The position numbers and the translations under genes are program-made. From contig NZ_JAFEMW010000001.1 of assembly GCF_016892625.1 (NCBI RefSeq), forward strand, positions 806,001-870,000: a DNA stretch of 64,000 nt, read 5' to 3'. This DNA comes from Brevibacterium sp. RIT 803 (GTDB lineage Bacteria; Actinomycetota; Actinomycetes; Actinomycetales; Brevibacteriaceae). Below, one piece after another: positions 55,310 through 63,887 of this stretch. Below the pieces are notes generated by a model, which was given only the letters and a program-made list of their open reading frames with translations, searched no databases and was not told where the DNA came from. Numbering within the stretch: the stretch's first letter is position 1; every line of letters begins with the position of its first letter.

Positions 55310-57043
55310 GTGTCAGTAGATGAACCAGCCGCACCAAAGAGGCTTCTGCAGCACCGCAAGGTGACGGGCCAAGAGTTCTGGAGAGACAAGATTCGGGACC
55401 CAGAAGATGTGAAGACGCGGCAAGCAGAGTACGTGAGCTCCCTACCGACTGATTCCAATGTTGTATTCTACGAGAGCATGTCCGGTGCAAGAATGATGGA
55501 CTCCCCATACGCTCTCTTCCTCCGCCTTCACAGCGCTCGCGATTTCCGGAAGCTCCATCACGTATGGTCGGTCAGGTCGTCGGACCTGATACCCGATGAG
55601 TTCAAGGACGACCCTCGGGTCACCTTCGTCACTCGTGGCACCGATGCTCACCTCTACTTCCTTGCGCTTGCCGGCTACATCATCGGCAACTCGCTCCTGC
55701 CCGAATACTTCGTTCGCAAACCCGACCAGAAATACCTCAACACCTGGCATGGAATCGCCTATAAGACTCTCGGGCGTACAGCTGCTTCGCCCCTGGGCGC
55801 GGCAGGAAGTGTCTACAATCTCCTTCAAGCGACCCATGTTCTGACTCCTTGCCCTTACATGACCGAGGCCGAGCTAACTCGGTTCTCGCTTAGAGGGGTC
55901 TTTTCAGGTTCTATGGCCGAGATCGGCTACCCACGCCAAGATCTGACGTTGAATATGTCCGAACTGAGCGCACAACGACTTCGCGGGAACCTGGGATTGG
56001 ATCCGACAAAAAAGACCGTTCTCTACGCACCCACCTGGCGCGGGAACAAAGGGTCTGCACGATTCGACGGCGATCAGCTTCAAAGAGATATTGAGGCCCT
56101 AGCGAAGCTCAACGCAAATGTCATCTTCCAGGCGCACCACATCATGCTTCGCCACATCAAGAACGTGGACTACGGCAACATCATTGTGCCACCGACCACG
56201 ATGACTGCGAACGACCTTCTTGCAGTTGCCGACCTGTTGATATCTGACTATTCGAGTATCTTCTTCGACTTCCTGGCGACAGGCAAACCCATCGTCCACT
56301 ACCTCTACGATTATGCAGAATACGCCGAAGAACGAGGCCTCCTACTCGACCAAGGTGATCTACCCGGCCCAATTGTCGCAACCGCTGACGAATTGATTTC
56401 AACGGTCACGAGTCTGATTTCCGAACCGTACCAACCAACGACTCGATATCAGCAGGCCAGAGAGAGATTCTGTCCTCATGACGATGGGCAGGCCACTCTT
56501 CGCACCATTCGTTGGTTCATGTTTGGCGACGTTTCAGGCATCAAACAGGTTGACGCACGTCCCCGGCCGACAACCGTCTTCTGGGGTGGACGACTCGACA
56601 AAACCAAGAAGACTCAATCCTTCCTAGACGCCTTGGACACTGCGGCGAAGTCGGGCGACAGGGATGTCACGCTCTTCGTGGCACATTCTGTAAAGTCGAA
56701 CCCTGTCGCGATGGAGCGAATCAGGCACCTGGATCCTTCTGTGTCGATCGTGGCGCGCAATGATTTTGAAATGATCATGACCACACAGGAAAGACAAGCT
56801 CGTCAGGGCGCAGACATCGCCCAGATGCCAGAGGACCGAGTGAAGGAGAGCTCTGCATGGACCCGCCTGAAAGGTGCCTTCGCCCGAAAAACCCCGGCGA
56901 CCGCACCAGAACACGATCTTCTCGAGACGATGTACCAGCGCGAATATCGACGAGTGCTGGGCGACGCGCAGTTCGATGAGTTGGTCGAGTTCGAAGGTCT
57001 GTCCGGTTTCTGGAGGAAGCTGGCTCAGCATGCCCTCAAATAG
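55310..57043 (+). CDS. CDP-polyol phosphotransferase (TagF-like) with truncated GT4 tail
   Basis: In this 577-residue protein, residues about 50-405 are TagF-like: FYESMSGARMMDSPYALF, YLNTWHGIAYKTLGRT (HG-x-x-x-K-x-x-G), VLYAPTWRGNKGS, FQAHHIMLR and LLISDYSSIFFDFLATGKPIVHYLYD. The last about 160 residues look like the first lobe of the GT4 domain seen in the fusion at 52452: TTVFWGGRLDKTKKTQSFLDALD, DVTLFVAHSVKSNP and FDELVEFEGLSGFWRKLAQHALK, then a stop where that protein continues with its second lobe. The GT4 part therefore lacks the donor-binding lobe. GTG at 55310 follows AAGGGA. Confidence 0.8.
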   Translation: MSVDEPAAPKRLLQHRKVTGQEFWRDKIRDPEDVKTRQAEYVSSLPTDSNVVFYESMSGARMMDSPYALFLRLHSARDFRKLHHVWSVRSSDLIPDEFKDDPRVTFVTRGTDAHLYFLALAGYIIGNSLLPEYFVRKPDQKYLNTWHGIAYKTLGRTAASPLGAAGSVYNLLQATHVLTPCPYMTEAELTRFSLRGVFSGSMAEIGYPRQDLTLNMSELSAQRLRGNLGLDPTKKTVLYAPTWRGNKGSARFDGDQLQRDIEALAKLNANVIFQAHHIMLRHIKNVDYGNIIVPPTTMTANDLLAVADLLISDYSSIFFDFLATGKPIVHYLYDYAEYAEERGLLLDQGDLPGPIVATADELISTVTSLISEPYQPTTRYQQARERFCPHDDGQATLRTIRWFMFGDVSGIKQVDARPRPTTVFWGGRLDKTKKTQSFLDALDTAAKSGDRDVTLFVAHSVKSNPVAMERIRHLDPSVSIVARNDFEMIMTTQERQARQGADIAQMPEDRVKESSAWTRLKGAFARKTPATAPEHDLLETMYQREYRRVLGDAQFDELVEFEGLSGFWRKLAQHALK

Positions 57044-57079
57044 GAAAGTCTCTGAATTCGAGTCTGGTACCGTTCTGCT

Positions 57080-58114
57080 GTGATCCAGAACATACTGTGG
57101 CTGACTCTTGAGACGAGCCCCGACGACATTCCTGCGATGATTACTGAAAATGACGGCTTGCCTCGATACTTTCGCATCGACACATCTCTCGCAGCGAAGC
57201 CCGACCACGACCTCATGAAGCTGGCTTTGAAGAACCGGGATGCGAAAGACCTACTGATCCGACTCACCAATCTGGGTTACTCCCTGTATTACAACACTGC
57301 AGACGAGAGCAGGTTCATCCGGCACGATCGTATTGTGCACCACTGGCCTGCCGTCAAAGATGAATCGTTCCAGGTCTCTGACGATGGGATCGTGCACCAA
57401 CTCGAATTCCCGGAGTCAGGGACGATTTCGCGCCTCGTCGTCATCTTCTCACCGATCAATTCCAAACCGCGACTGATCCGCTATTTCCGCCCGTCCTTTG
57501 CCACATTGATGAAGTACGTCCCCCGCGACACGGCAATCCTTCGAGTCGCTGATGTCGGAGGTGTCAAAGGAGCCTTCTACTTGGACACCAGCTTCATGCC
57601 AGACAACAGCTCCAGAATCCGACGGCTCATACAGAGCACGGTCGCTGAACATGGCATCGAAGCTCCCAATGTCGTTCTCTTCGGCGCTTCCAAGGGTGGC
57701 ACCGGGGCTCTGTATCACGGGTTGACGGGCGGCTGGAAGTTCGTTTCGGTCGATCCGATCGTCACTGACAGTTGGTATGAGCAGTACGAAAACGATTACC
57801 ACTTCACTGCGCAGGGAGTCTTCCCTAGGCCGAAACAAGAAGTGTTCACCGAACTCGTCGGACGAATCTCATCTGAACGGCGCGGTGAATCGCTGAACTC
57901 GGTGATAGTGACATCGTCGAGATCACCCCAGTACCCCTATACATCCGAGATCATTCATCCCCTTCGAAACAGTCTGAGTGTGCTCGACAGCGGTAATCCG
58001 AATATTCTCAAACACCCGGATGTTGCGCCCAAGACCATCTACGCGCAGGTGATGGCCATCAACACACTCTTACTCGGTTTCAGCCTTCCCCTTGGAGAAT
58101 CGGCGGTTCCCTGA
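57080..58114 (+). CDS. XcbB/CpsF-like protein with alpha/beta-hydrolase-type motif
   Basis: This 344-residue protein has a central VVLFGASKGGTGALYHGLTGGWKFVSVDP (about 197-225), a G-x-S-x-G-G elbow as in the XcbB/CpsF proteins of capsule loci, and RLVVIFSPINSKPRLIRYFRPSF (about 118) as the preceding strand. CpsF-type proteins are needed for capsule assembly, but their reaction is not well known to me. It follows the TagF-like gene by 36 bases on the same strand, suggesting a joint role in modifying or releasing the polymer. GTG at 57080 has no obvious ribosome site. Confidence 0.65.
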   Translation: MIQNILWLTLETSPDDIPAMITENDGLPRYFRIDTSLAAKPDHDLMKLALKNRDAKDLLIRLTNLGYSLYYNTADESRFIRHDRIVHHWPAVKDESFQVSDDGIVHQLEFPESGTISRLVVIFSPINSKPRLIRYFRPSFATLMKYVPRDTAILRVADVGGVKGAFYLDTSFMPDNSSRIRRLIQSTVAEHGIEAPNVVLFGASKGGTGALYHGLTGGWKFVSVDPIVTDSWYEQYENDYHFTAQGVFPRPKQEVFTELVGRISSERRGESLNSVIVTSSRSPQYPYTSEIIHPLRNSLSVLDSGNPNILKHPDVAPKTIYAQVMAINTLLLGFSLPLGESAVP

Positions 58115-58247
58115 GGATAGTGAGTGCCTTTTACAGCATGCCGGGTCATGGGATTTTGTAGGAGTGAGAGACACCACCTGTTGTGCACCATCGACTCCGA
58201 TTCTGCGCTCAGCTACGTTTGAGTCTCAGTCGACCGAAAGATTCACC

Positions 58248-59366
58248 ATGGAACGAGTACGCAGACACAAGTCCGAACCGATCTCCAAGCGCAGGCGTAG
58301 CATCGTCGCCTTACGCGAATCTGAGAAGCCGGTGCTGCTCAGTCGCCGCATCGTCGACAGCGAGCCCGGCGATCTGTCGACCTCGTCGACCTTCGCCGAA
58401 GCCCTTGCCCAGCAGCCGACGGATCGCTCCCCCACTTCGCCATCATTTACGCAGGTCGTCGTCCCCAAGTCCACGCCGGAGCTTCTCGCCGAAATCGCCT
58501 CGGTGTGGGAGCTGCACCCGGTCCTCGTCGAAGACCTATTCCATGCAAACCAACGCCCCAAGATCGATCGCTACGACGATGTTCTCTTCGTCGTCCTCAA
58601 ATCCGCGGTCTACATCGACTCGGCCGAGGAAGTCGAGTTCAAGGAATTCCACCTACTGATGAAGGACGATGTTCTCGTCATCATCTGCCAGGACGATCGG
58701 TTCATCGACGGATCACCTATCCCCCAAAGCGTTGAAGACATGCATGCCTATTTCAGGGATGAGAAACGCCAGTGGGCCTCGGACAGGGAGCTTCTCTCTT
58801 TGGGTCCCGAGGCGCTTGTCTACCGGCTGCTCGACACCGCGGTCGACACCTATTTCCCTGTCTTGGACGGCCTGCAGGACGACAAAGATGGAATCGAACG
58901 ACAGGTCTTCAGCGGAGACACCGCGGCAGCGGCACGAATCTATCTGCTCAGTCAAGAGGTCATCGACGTCCTCCATACAACGACGCACCTCAACCGCCTC
59001 ACCCAGAGACTGGGCAACGGTGCCGCCAAATATTCGATCCCAACCGAGCTGCAGGCTTACCTCGACGACGTCACCGACCACCTGACTCGAGTCCTCGCTG
59101 AGGCAGCTGAACTGCGCGAAGCCCTGTCACAGATCCTCAATGTCAACTCCACGCTGGTGGCTCAGCGCCAGAACGAAGATATGAAGAAGATCTCAGGATG
59201 GGCCGCAATCCTCTTCGCTCCCACTCTGATCGGAGCGATCTACGGCATGAACTTCGACGATATGCCGGAACTGCATTGGGCCTTCGGCTATCCCATGGCG
59301 CTCGGATTGATGGTAGGACTAGGCGTAGTCCTTTACATCGTTTTCAAGGTGAAGAAGTGGATGTGA
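58248..59366 (+). CDS. corA: CorA-family divalent metal transporter
   Basis: This 372-residue member of the CorA/MgtE-like 2-TM-GxN family carries GAIYGMNFDDMPELHW near residue 325, with the selectivity GMN at the end of the first membrane helix. The second helix, ALGLMVGLGVVLYIVFK, ends in a short basic tail. The N-terminal about 300 residues form the cytoplasmic funnel, with FVVLKSAVYIDSAEEVEFKEFHLLMKDDVLVIICQDD and a long coiled helix. ATG at 58248 fits the family start; an in-frame extension to 58092 would overlap the upstream gene. Its last 48 bases overlap the 3' end of the convergent glycosyltransferase gene. Confidence 0.88.
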   Translation: MERVRRHKSEPISKRRRSIVALRESEKPVLLSRRIVDSEPGDLSTSSTFAEALAQQPTDRSPTSPSFTQVVVPKSTPELLAEIASVWELHPVLVEDLFHANQRPKIDRYDDVLFVVLKSAVYIDSAEEVEFKEFHLLMKDDVLVIICQDDRFIDGSPIPQSVEDMHAYFRDEKRQWASDRELLSLGPEALVYRLLDTAVDTYFPVLDGLQDDKDGIERQVFSGDTAAAARIYLLSQEVIDVLHTTTHLNRLTQRLGNGAAKYSIPTELQAYLDDVTDHLTRVLAEAAELREALSQILNVNSTLVAQRQNEDMKKISGWAAILFAPTLIGAIYGMNFDDMPELHWAFGYPMALGLMVGLGVVLYIVFKVKKWM

Positions 59367-61232
59367 GGACGAGTCGGAGTTGCACCGAGGCTGGAGAAGC
59401 TGACCACTGAGGTTGGCGTGCTTGGTTGTGTACAGGCGGACTGAATCTCCCAGATTGCATATGTTCGAGTTATCGCTCTCTATTCGAGCTCGATTGAAGC
59501 TGCGACCAGAGACGAGATCTACTGAAATATCGAGATAACCATTGGGAATAAGCAAGAGGCGACTTGTTGGGATCGTTGCACGAATGACGCCGTGATCAAA
59601 TTTCGCTTCCACGCGGCCATAGAAGTTTCCGGTACGCGATTTCCAGGAAATGTAGACGCTGTCCGGCTTGTACTCCTCGAGGCTCTCGAGGTCGATGATG
59701 ACATCGATATCTTCATCAGTCGATGTCGCTTCGGTGAGTGCCGCACGCAGCCGATCAAGATGGACGATGGGCTCGAATGACTGTTCGTTCAACACCTCGC
59801 CCCAGCGCCGAATGATGGGGGCCTCATAGAAGTCGGCGGCTCGGTCCATTGCGGCACGCCGCATCTTCTCAACCTCGTCTTCGGGCATGGAGAGGAATCT
59901 AAGTATTGCTTGAGCCAGTGCGTCAACGTCTCCGGGTGGAACGAGGAACCCGTTGACACCGTCTTCGATAATGTCGGTTGGTCCGTAGTCGATGGCGTAG
60001 CAGATGGGGATACAGCCAGCTGACATGCTTTCGAGGACAACGAGTCCCTGGCCTTCCGAACGACTGGTCAGGAGGCTGTAAGAACTCGTATGGAAGTTCA
60101 TCTTCGCCCCGGGCGTATGTCCCTGCAGGCGGACAGAGCCTGCGACGCCGACCTCGTCGATCAAGTCTGTCAATGTGGACCGTTCATCTCCCTCGCCGTA
60201 GACGTCAAGAGTGACGTTCGGTGTCTGAGCAGACGCCTTGCCGATGGCACGGATAGCGTCATCGACGCGTTTCGGCGAAACCAAGCGCGCAATCATGGCG
60301 CCTTGTTCACGGACCCTGGGCGTTGTCGGATCGCCGGTGAGATTCTCCGTCAGGTTCGACACCGTCCTGAGTCGGTTCGATGAGAGTTCGGCCTCGTCCA
60401 TGTCGTGACGCTGCCGATCGGTGAGCGTCGTGACGACATCAAACGAATCGAGGTGACGCATATAGCGAATCTTTCCGCTTGTCAGCTCACCGAAGTTGCT
60501 GCCTGTGGGATCACCGAGGAAATGACTATGTACGACCTGGCAGAGGATGACATTGTCGCGTCGATAGTCGAAGATGAGCCCTCCGGCGAATGACGAATCA
60601 GAGATCAGATACGAGGGCTTATCGTCGATGACCTTGTCGAGCCACGCGTGGTACAAGGCACGAGCAGACGGCCATTGGGCGATGACGTTGCCCTTATGGT
60701 CGAACAGGCTGATTCGCCTGCCGCCGATTTGCCCACGTTCATTCATATCAAGGCGGTCACTGAGCAGAAGCGCACCACTGTCGTGGTAGCGGTCAACCTG
60801 AAGCACCGCCTCATCTGAGTTTTTCCGGAACTCGTTCCAATCCGCTCCGCTGCGGTCAAGTACATCGTCGACTGCTTCATGATCCACCTCAGAGGTGCCG
60901 ACCATCCGGCGCAGTTTCCGATCAGACCAAGAAGTGAGATCCTGCCAGATATTGCGCACGCGCACACGGCGATCTATTCGCCCCTCATCTCGGAGCTCTC
61001 TTTCCCGATCTTGCCCCTTGAGGTCGGCACTGAATGTCAATATATCGACCGATCGATTGTCCTGTCGGGCGAAGGCCGAACTGCGTTCCAGGGCGACCGT
61101 CGTCATGCCTCCGAAGTCATACGAGATGCCCCACGTGAGCGTGTAGTAATGCCCTTCGGGAAGGGCGCCTTTGTGTGGAAAACGATGGGGATATGGCTGG
61201 TGAAGTGGAGGAGAATTGAGGATGAACTTCAT
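59319..61232 (-). CDS. GT4 glycosyltransferase, TagE/TarM-like
   Basis: This 637-residue relative of the protein at 41586 has YTLTWGISYDFGGMTTVALERSSAF (about 30-54) as the G-G-M-T block. The second lobe has MIARLVSPKRVDDAIRAIGKA (about 315), YGEGDERSTL and SRSEGQGLVVLESMSAGCIPICYAIDYGPTDII (about 395) with the retaining E-x7-E. The extra C-terminal region (about 485-637) is beta-rich. The two copies share the NIWQDLT/NIWQDLR segment, so they probably use related acceptors. No ribosome site was seen at ATG 61232; TATAGT lies about 13 bases before it, so the message may be leaderless. The stop lies inside the 3' end of corA. Confidence 0.8.
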   Translation of the reverse strand: MKFILNSPPLHQPYPHRFPHKGALPEGHYYTLTWGISYDFGGMTTVALERSSAFARQDNRSVDILTFSADLKGQDRERELRDEGRIDRRVRVRNIWQDLTSWSDRKLRRMVGTSEVDHEAVDDVLDRSGADWNEFRKNSDEAVLQVDRYHDSGALLLSDRLDMNERGQIGGRRISLFDHKGNVIAQWPSARALYHAWLDKVIDDKPSYLISDSSFAGGLIFDYRRDNVILCQVVHSHFLGDPTGSNFGELTSGKIRYMRHLDSFDVVTTLTDRQRHDMDEAELSSNRLRTVSNLTENLTGDPTTPRVREQGAMIARLVSPKRVDDAIRAIGKASAQTPNVTLDVYGEGDERSTLTDLIDEVGVAGSVRLQGHTPGAKMNFHTSSYSLLTSRSEGQGLVVLESMSAGCIPICYAIDYGPTDIIEDGVNGFLVPPGDVDALAQAILRFLSMPEDEVEKMRRAAMDRAADFYEAPIIRRWGEVLNEQSFEPIVHLDRLRAALTEATSTDEDIDVIIDLESLEEYKPDSVYISWKSRTGNFYGRVEAKFDHGVIRATIPTSRLLLIPNGYLDISVDLVSGRSFNRARIESDNSNICNLGDSVRLYTTKHANLSGQLLQPRCNSDSSSHPLLHLENDVKDYA

Positions 61233-61578
61233 GAATATAACTATAGATGTCGCATATGCAATTCACTCGGATCTGACGAATCTCCTCCAGTGGGCGCGGC
61301 GACTTCGAATTCGGTCTCGATGTTCGCCGAGATTGCGGGCAACCAAGGGCTGAACACGCTGGTCATCGACCTGTATATCGCTCACCGAGCAGAAAGTACG
61401 GATGTGATCTTCATTACCAATTATCTGCTAACACCGAATTCGCATACTTTTATCGTCGGTAATCGCAATGACGGTCCAACGACCGTGATCGATCGTTAGC
61501 CGCCTTTTCTTCTTACCCCCTGCCTCTGTTCACCGGGCGGTCGCCACCCGATCACTTGGCGATCGTAGCGTCTCGAAC
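61233..61578. other. Divergent intergenic region at the end of the wall-polymer locus
   Basis: No credible gene was found in these 346 bp; open frames here lack ribosome sites and family signs. The left end holds a TATAGT element for the minus-strand glycosyltransferase, and the right end the upstream region of the secreted phosphodiesterase gene. Confidence 0.45.
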
Positions 61579-62433
61579 ATGTCTACGACTGAGCCGAAGA
61601 ATTTCCGTCCCCGTCCGTCATCGATCCTCGCTGCCGCAGTCCTCACCCTGGCTGCAACCGTCAGTACCGGAGTCGTCTCGGCTTCCGCCCTCGGTCTCGG
61701 CTCGCCGTCTGAGTCCGCACCGTCAGCACCTGACAAGGTCTCCGAAATCGAATTTCCCGTCACGGTCTCTCACCGCGGCGGCGCCGACGTCTACCCGGAG
61801 GAGTCCATGGAAGGATTCACCGCCTCCGCGAAGGATGGATTCCTGCCCGAGATGGACATTCAGTTCCTCGAAGACGGCACCCCGGTCCTCATCCACGACG
61901 ACACAGCCGATCGCACCCTCAATGGTGTCAGTGGCAAGATCCGCGATCTCAGTCGCGAGGAATGGGACGCTGCAACCATCAAGCACCCACAAGGTGGAGA
62001 GCCGGCCCAGACGGTCACCCTCGATGAGGCACTCGACGAACTCGGCGGGGAGGTCGTCATGGTTCCCGAGATCAAGCCAGGGGCCACCTCGGCGGAGGTC
62101 GATCAGGTTCTCGACGTCTTCGACGAACGTGGACTCAAGGAATCCCTCATCGTCCAGTCCTTCGACTTCGAAGCGGCGAAGACAATCGCGCAGCGCGGTT
62201 ACACGTCGCTCTACCTCACCGGAGCAAAGCTGCCGACGGAATCGTTCGATGAGATCTCCGATGCCGGCATCGAATGGGTTGGACCCAGTAAGAATCTGCC
62301 GACACGAGACCTGCGCAAACTCGACAAGGCAGGCTTCCACGTTGCGCCCTATACCCTCGCGACGTCGAAGGACGGGCACCGCCTGCCGGGCTGGATCGAC
62401 GGCTACTTCACCGACGACGCCTGGACGAACTAG
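61579..62433 (+). CDS. Secreted glycerophosphodiester phosphodiesterase
   Basis: This 284-residue exported enzyme would split glycerophosphodiesters or free glycerol phosphate from polymers. A signal peptide covers about residues 1-38 (SILAAAVLTLAATVSTGVVSASA). The catalytic TIM-barrel motif follows: VSHRGGADVYPEESMEGF (about 64-81, the HRG and PEES blocks), EMDIQFLEDGTPVLIHDDTADRTLNG (the E-x-D and H-D residues), MVPEIKP, and a C-terminal DGYFTDD. GDPD proteins of this kind can trim or degrade glycerol teichoic acids, and this gene adjoins the wall-polymer locus. It is followed by an 18-bp perfect hairpin. Confidence 0.88.
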   Translation: MSTTEPKNFRPRPSSILAAAVLTLAATVSTGVVSASALGLGSPSESAPSAPDKVSEIEFPVTVSHRGGADVYPEESMEGFTASAKDGFLPEMDIQFLEDGTPVLIHDDTADRTLNGVSGKIRDLSREEWDAATIKHPQGGEPAQTVTLDEALDELGGEVVMVPEIKPGATSAEVDQVLDVFDERGLKESLIVQSFDFEAAKTIAQRGYTSLYLTGAKLPTESFDEISDAGIEWVGPSKNLPTRDLRKLDKAGFHVAPYTLATSKDGHRLPGWIDGYFTDDAWTN

Positions 62434-62464
62434 CGGGCGATGCCCCGAACCAGCGGGCAACGTC

Positions 62465-62512
62465 TTCGGCCTCGGAAGGTCAGCAGAGTTCTGTTGACCT
62501 TCCGAGGCCGAA
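62465..62512. terminator. Hairpin after the phosphodiesterase gene
   Basis: A perfect 18-bp stem (62465-62482 with 62495-62512) and a 12-base loop lie about 30 bases past the stop codon. No T-run follows, so its action as an intrinsic terminator is likely but not proven. Confidence 0.7.
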
Positions 62513-62841
62513 CTCGTGAGACCCGGGCAAACGACTGAACGCGAACTGAGTCCGCGGAGACACAATATGACGCGTTCATGATGTCCGCGGTGGCGAACCG
62601 CTAGAATCGGCTCGTCACCCACTTCTCTCCTGAGGAGTTGCAGTGACGTCCAACGCAGCGATGCCGCACAAGCGACCTTGACGGGCCTCAACAAGGAAGT
62701 CGACTCCTCGTCATGCCGCCAGGCCTCCTCTTCACCTCAGTGACCCGACGGCGTATTCACCGATGAAGAACGCCGTTGCACGAGAGAGGACCGCCCGCAT
62801 CGCCTGCAGCAAACTCCCGTTACAGCTAAGGAGCACAATCG
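62513..62841 (+). other. Leader region of mdh, with a possible 12-codon leader frame
   Basis: TAGAAT at about 62602 could be a -10 element. It is followed by TGAGGAG and a GTG at 62643 that opens a 12-codon frame ending in TGA at 62681. The true mdh start lies 160 bases further on. No second gene was seen. Confidence 0.4.
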
Positions 62842-63828
62842 ATGAATACCCCCATCAAAGTCGCCGTCACCGGTGCGGCCGGTCAGATCGGCTACAGTCT
62901 TCTCTTCCGCATTGCCAGCGGCGCTCTCTTCGGCCCGCAAACTCCAGTTCAGCTGCGCCTGCTGGAAATAACACCAGCACTGACTGCCCTCGAAGGCGTG
63001 GTCATGGAACTCGAGGACTGTGCCTTTCCCACTCTCGACTCGGTTGAGATCGGCGATTCGGCCGAGCACATCTTCGACGGCGTCAACCTCGCCCTGCTCG
63101 TCGGCGCTCGCCCCAGGTCTCAGGGCATGGAGCGCAGCGACCTCCTTGAGGCCAATGGTGCGATCTTCACTGCCCAGGGCAAGGCCCTCAACTCAGTCGC
63201 CGCCGACGATGTCCGCATCGGCGTCACCGGGAATCCGGCCAATACCAATGCGCTGATCGCCTTGCACAATGCGCCCGATATCCCCGCCGAACGTTTCAGC
63301 GCACTGACCCGCTTGGACCACAACCGCGCCCTGGCACAGCTGGCCAAAAAGGCCGCAGTATCGGTCGCCGACATATCCAGGATGACGATCTGGGGCAACC
63401 ACTCAGCCACCCAGTATCCCGACATCTACCACGCAGAGATCGGCGGGGTGAATGCCGCTGAGGTCATCGGCGACCAAGCCTGGATCGAGAACGATCTCAT
63501 CCCCACGGTTGCCGAGCGCGGTGCCGCCATCATCGAGGCGCGTGGATCTTCCTCTGCGGCCTCTGCTGCCGCGGCGACGATCGACGCCGCCCACGACTGG
63601 CTGTACGGCACGCCCGAGAGCGACTGGGCCTCGATGGCGGTGGTCTCCGATGGTTCCTATGGGGTGCCTGAGGGGCTGATCTCCTCCTATCCCGTGACAA
63701 CTTCGGACGGGAACTGGGAGATCGTGCAGGGACTCGATATCAACGACTTCAGCCGCAGGATGATCGACGCCACCACTGCTGAGCTCGCCGAGGAGCGTGA
63801 GACGGTGACCGCTCTCGGTCTGATCTGA
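62842..63828 (+). CDS. mdh: Malate dehydrogenase
   Basis: This 328-residue NAD-dependent enzyme of the TCA cycle interconverts malate and oxaloacetate. [17 protein letters not shown] is the nucleotide fold (about 10-26). The [23 protein letters not shown] block holds the substrate Arg residues, [11 protein letters not shown] the Asn site, [14 protein letters not shown] the Asp-containing loop and [12 protein letters not shown] the catalytic His region. The length and motifs match the actinobacterial 'cytosolic-type' MDH. ATG at 62842 has AAGGAG just upstream. Confidence 0.93.
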   Translation: MNTPIKVAVTGAAGQIGYSLLFRIASGALFGPQTPVQLRLLEITPALTALEGVVMELEDCAFPTLDSVEIGDSAEHIFDGVNLALLVGARPRSQGMERSDLLEANGAIFTAQGKALNSVAADDVRIGVTGNPANTNALIALHNAPDIPAERFSALTRLDHNRALAQLAKKAAVSVADISRMTIWGNHSATQYPDIYHAEIGGVNAAEVIGDQAWIENDLIPTVAERGAAIIEARGSSSAASAAAATIDAAHDWLYGTPESDWASMAVVSDGSYGVPEGLISSYPVTTSDGNWEIVQGLDINDFSRRMIDATTAELAEERETVTALGLI

Positions 63829-63887
63829 GTTCTTCGGCTGGGTGCTGATATTCTCAGCCTCAGATGACCCTGTGACCGAAGGTACCC

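Noticed and set aside
26566..61232. Wall-polymer locus as a mobile island
   Set aside because: No integrase, insertion sequence, tRNA or flanking direct repeat was seen at its edges; variable surface loci often look patchy without being mobile.
60879..61499. 206-codon plus-strand frame at the right end of the wall locus
   Set aside because: Its first half is antisense to the glycosyltransferase gene, and the rest has no ribosome site or family marks.
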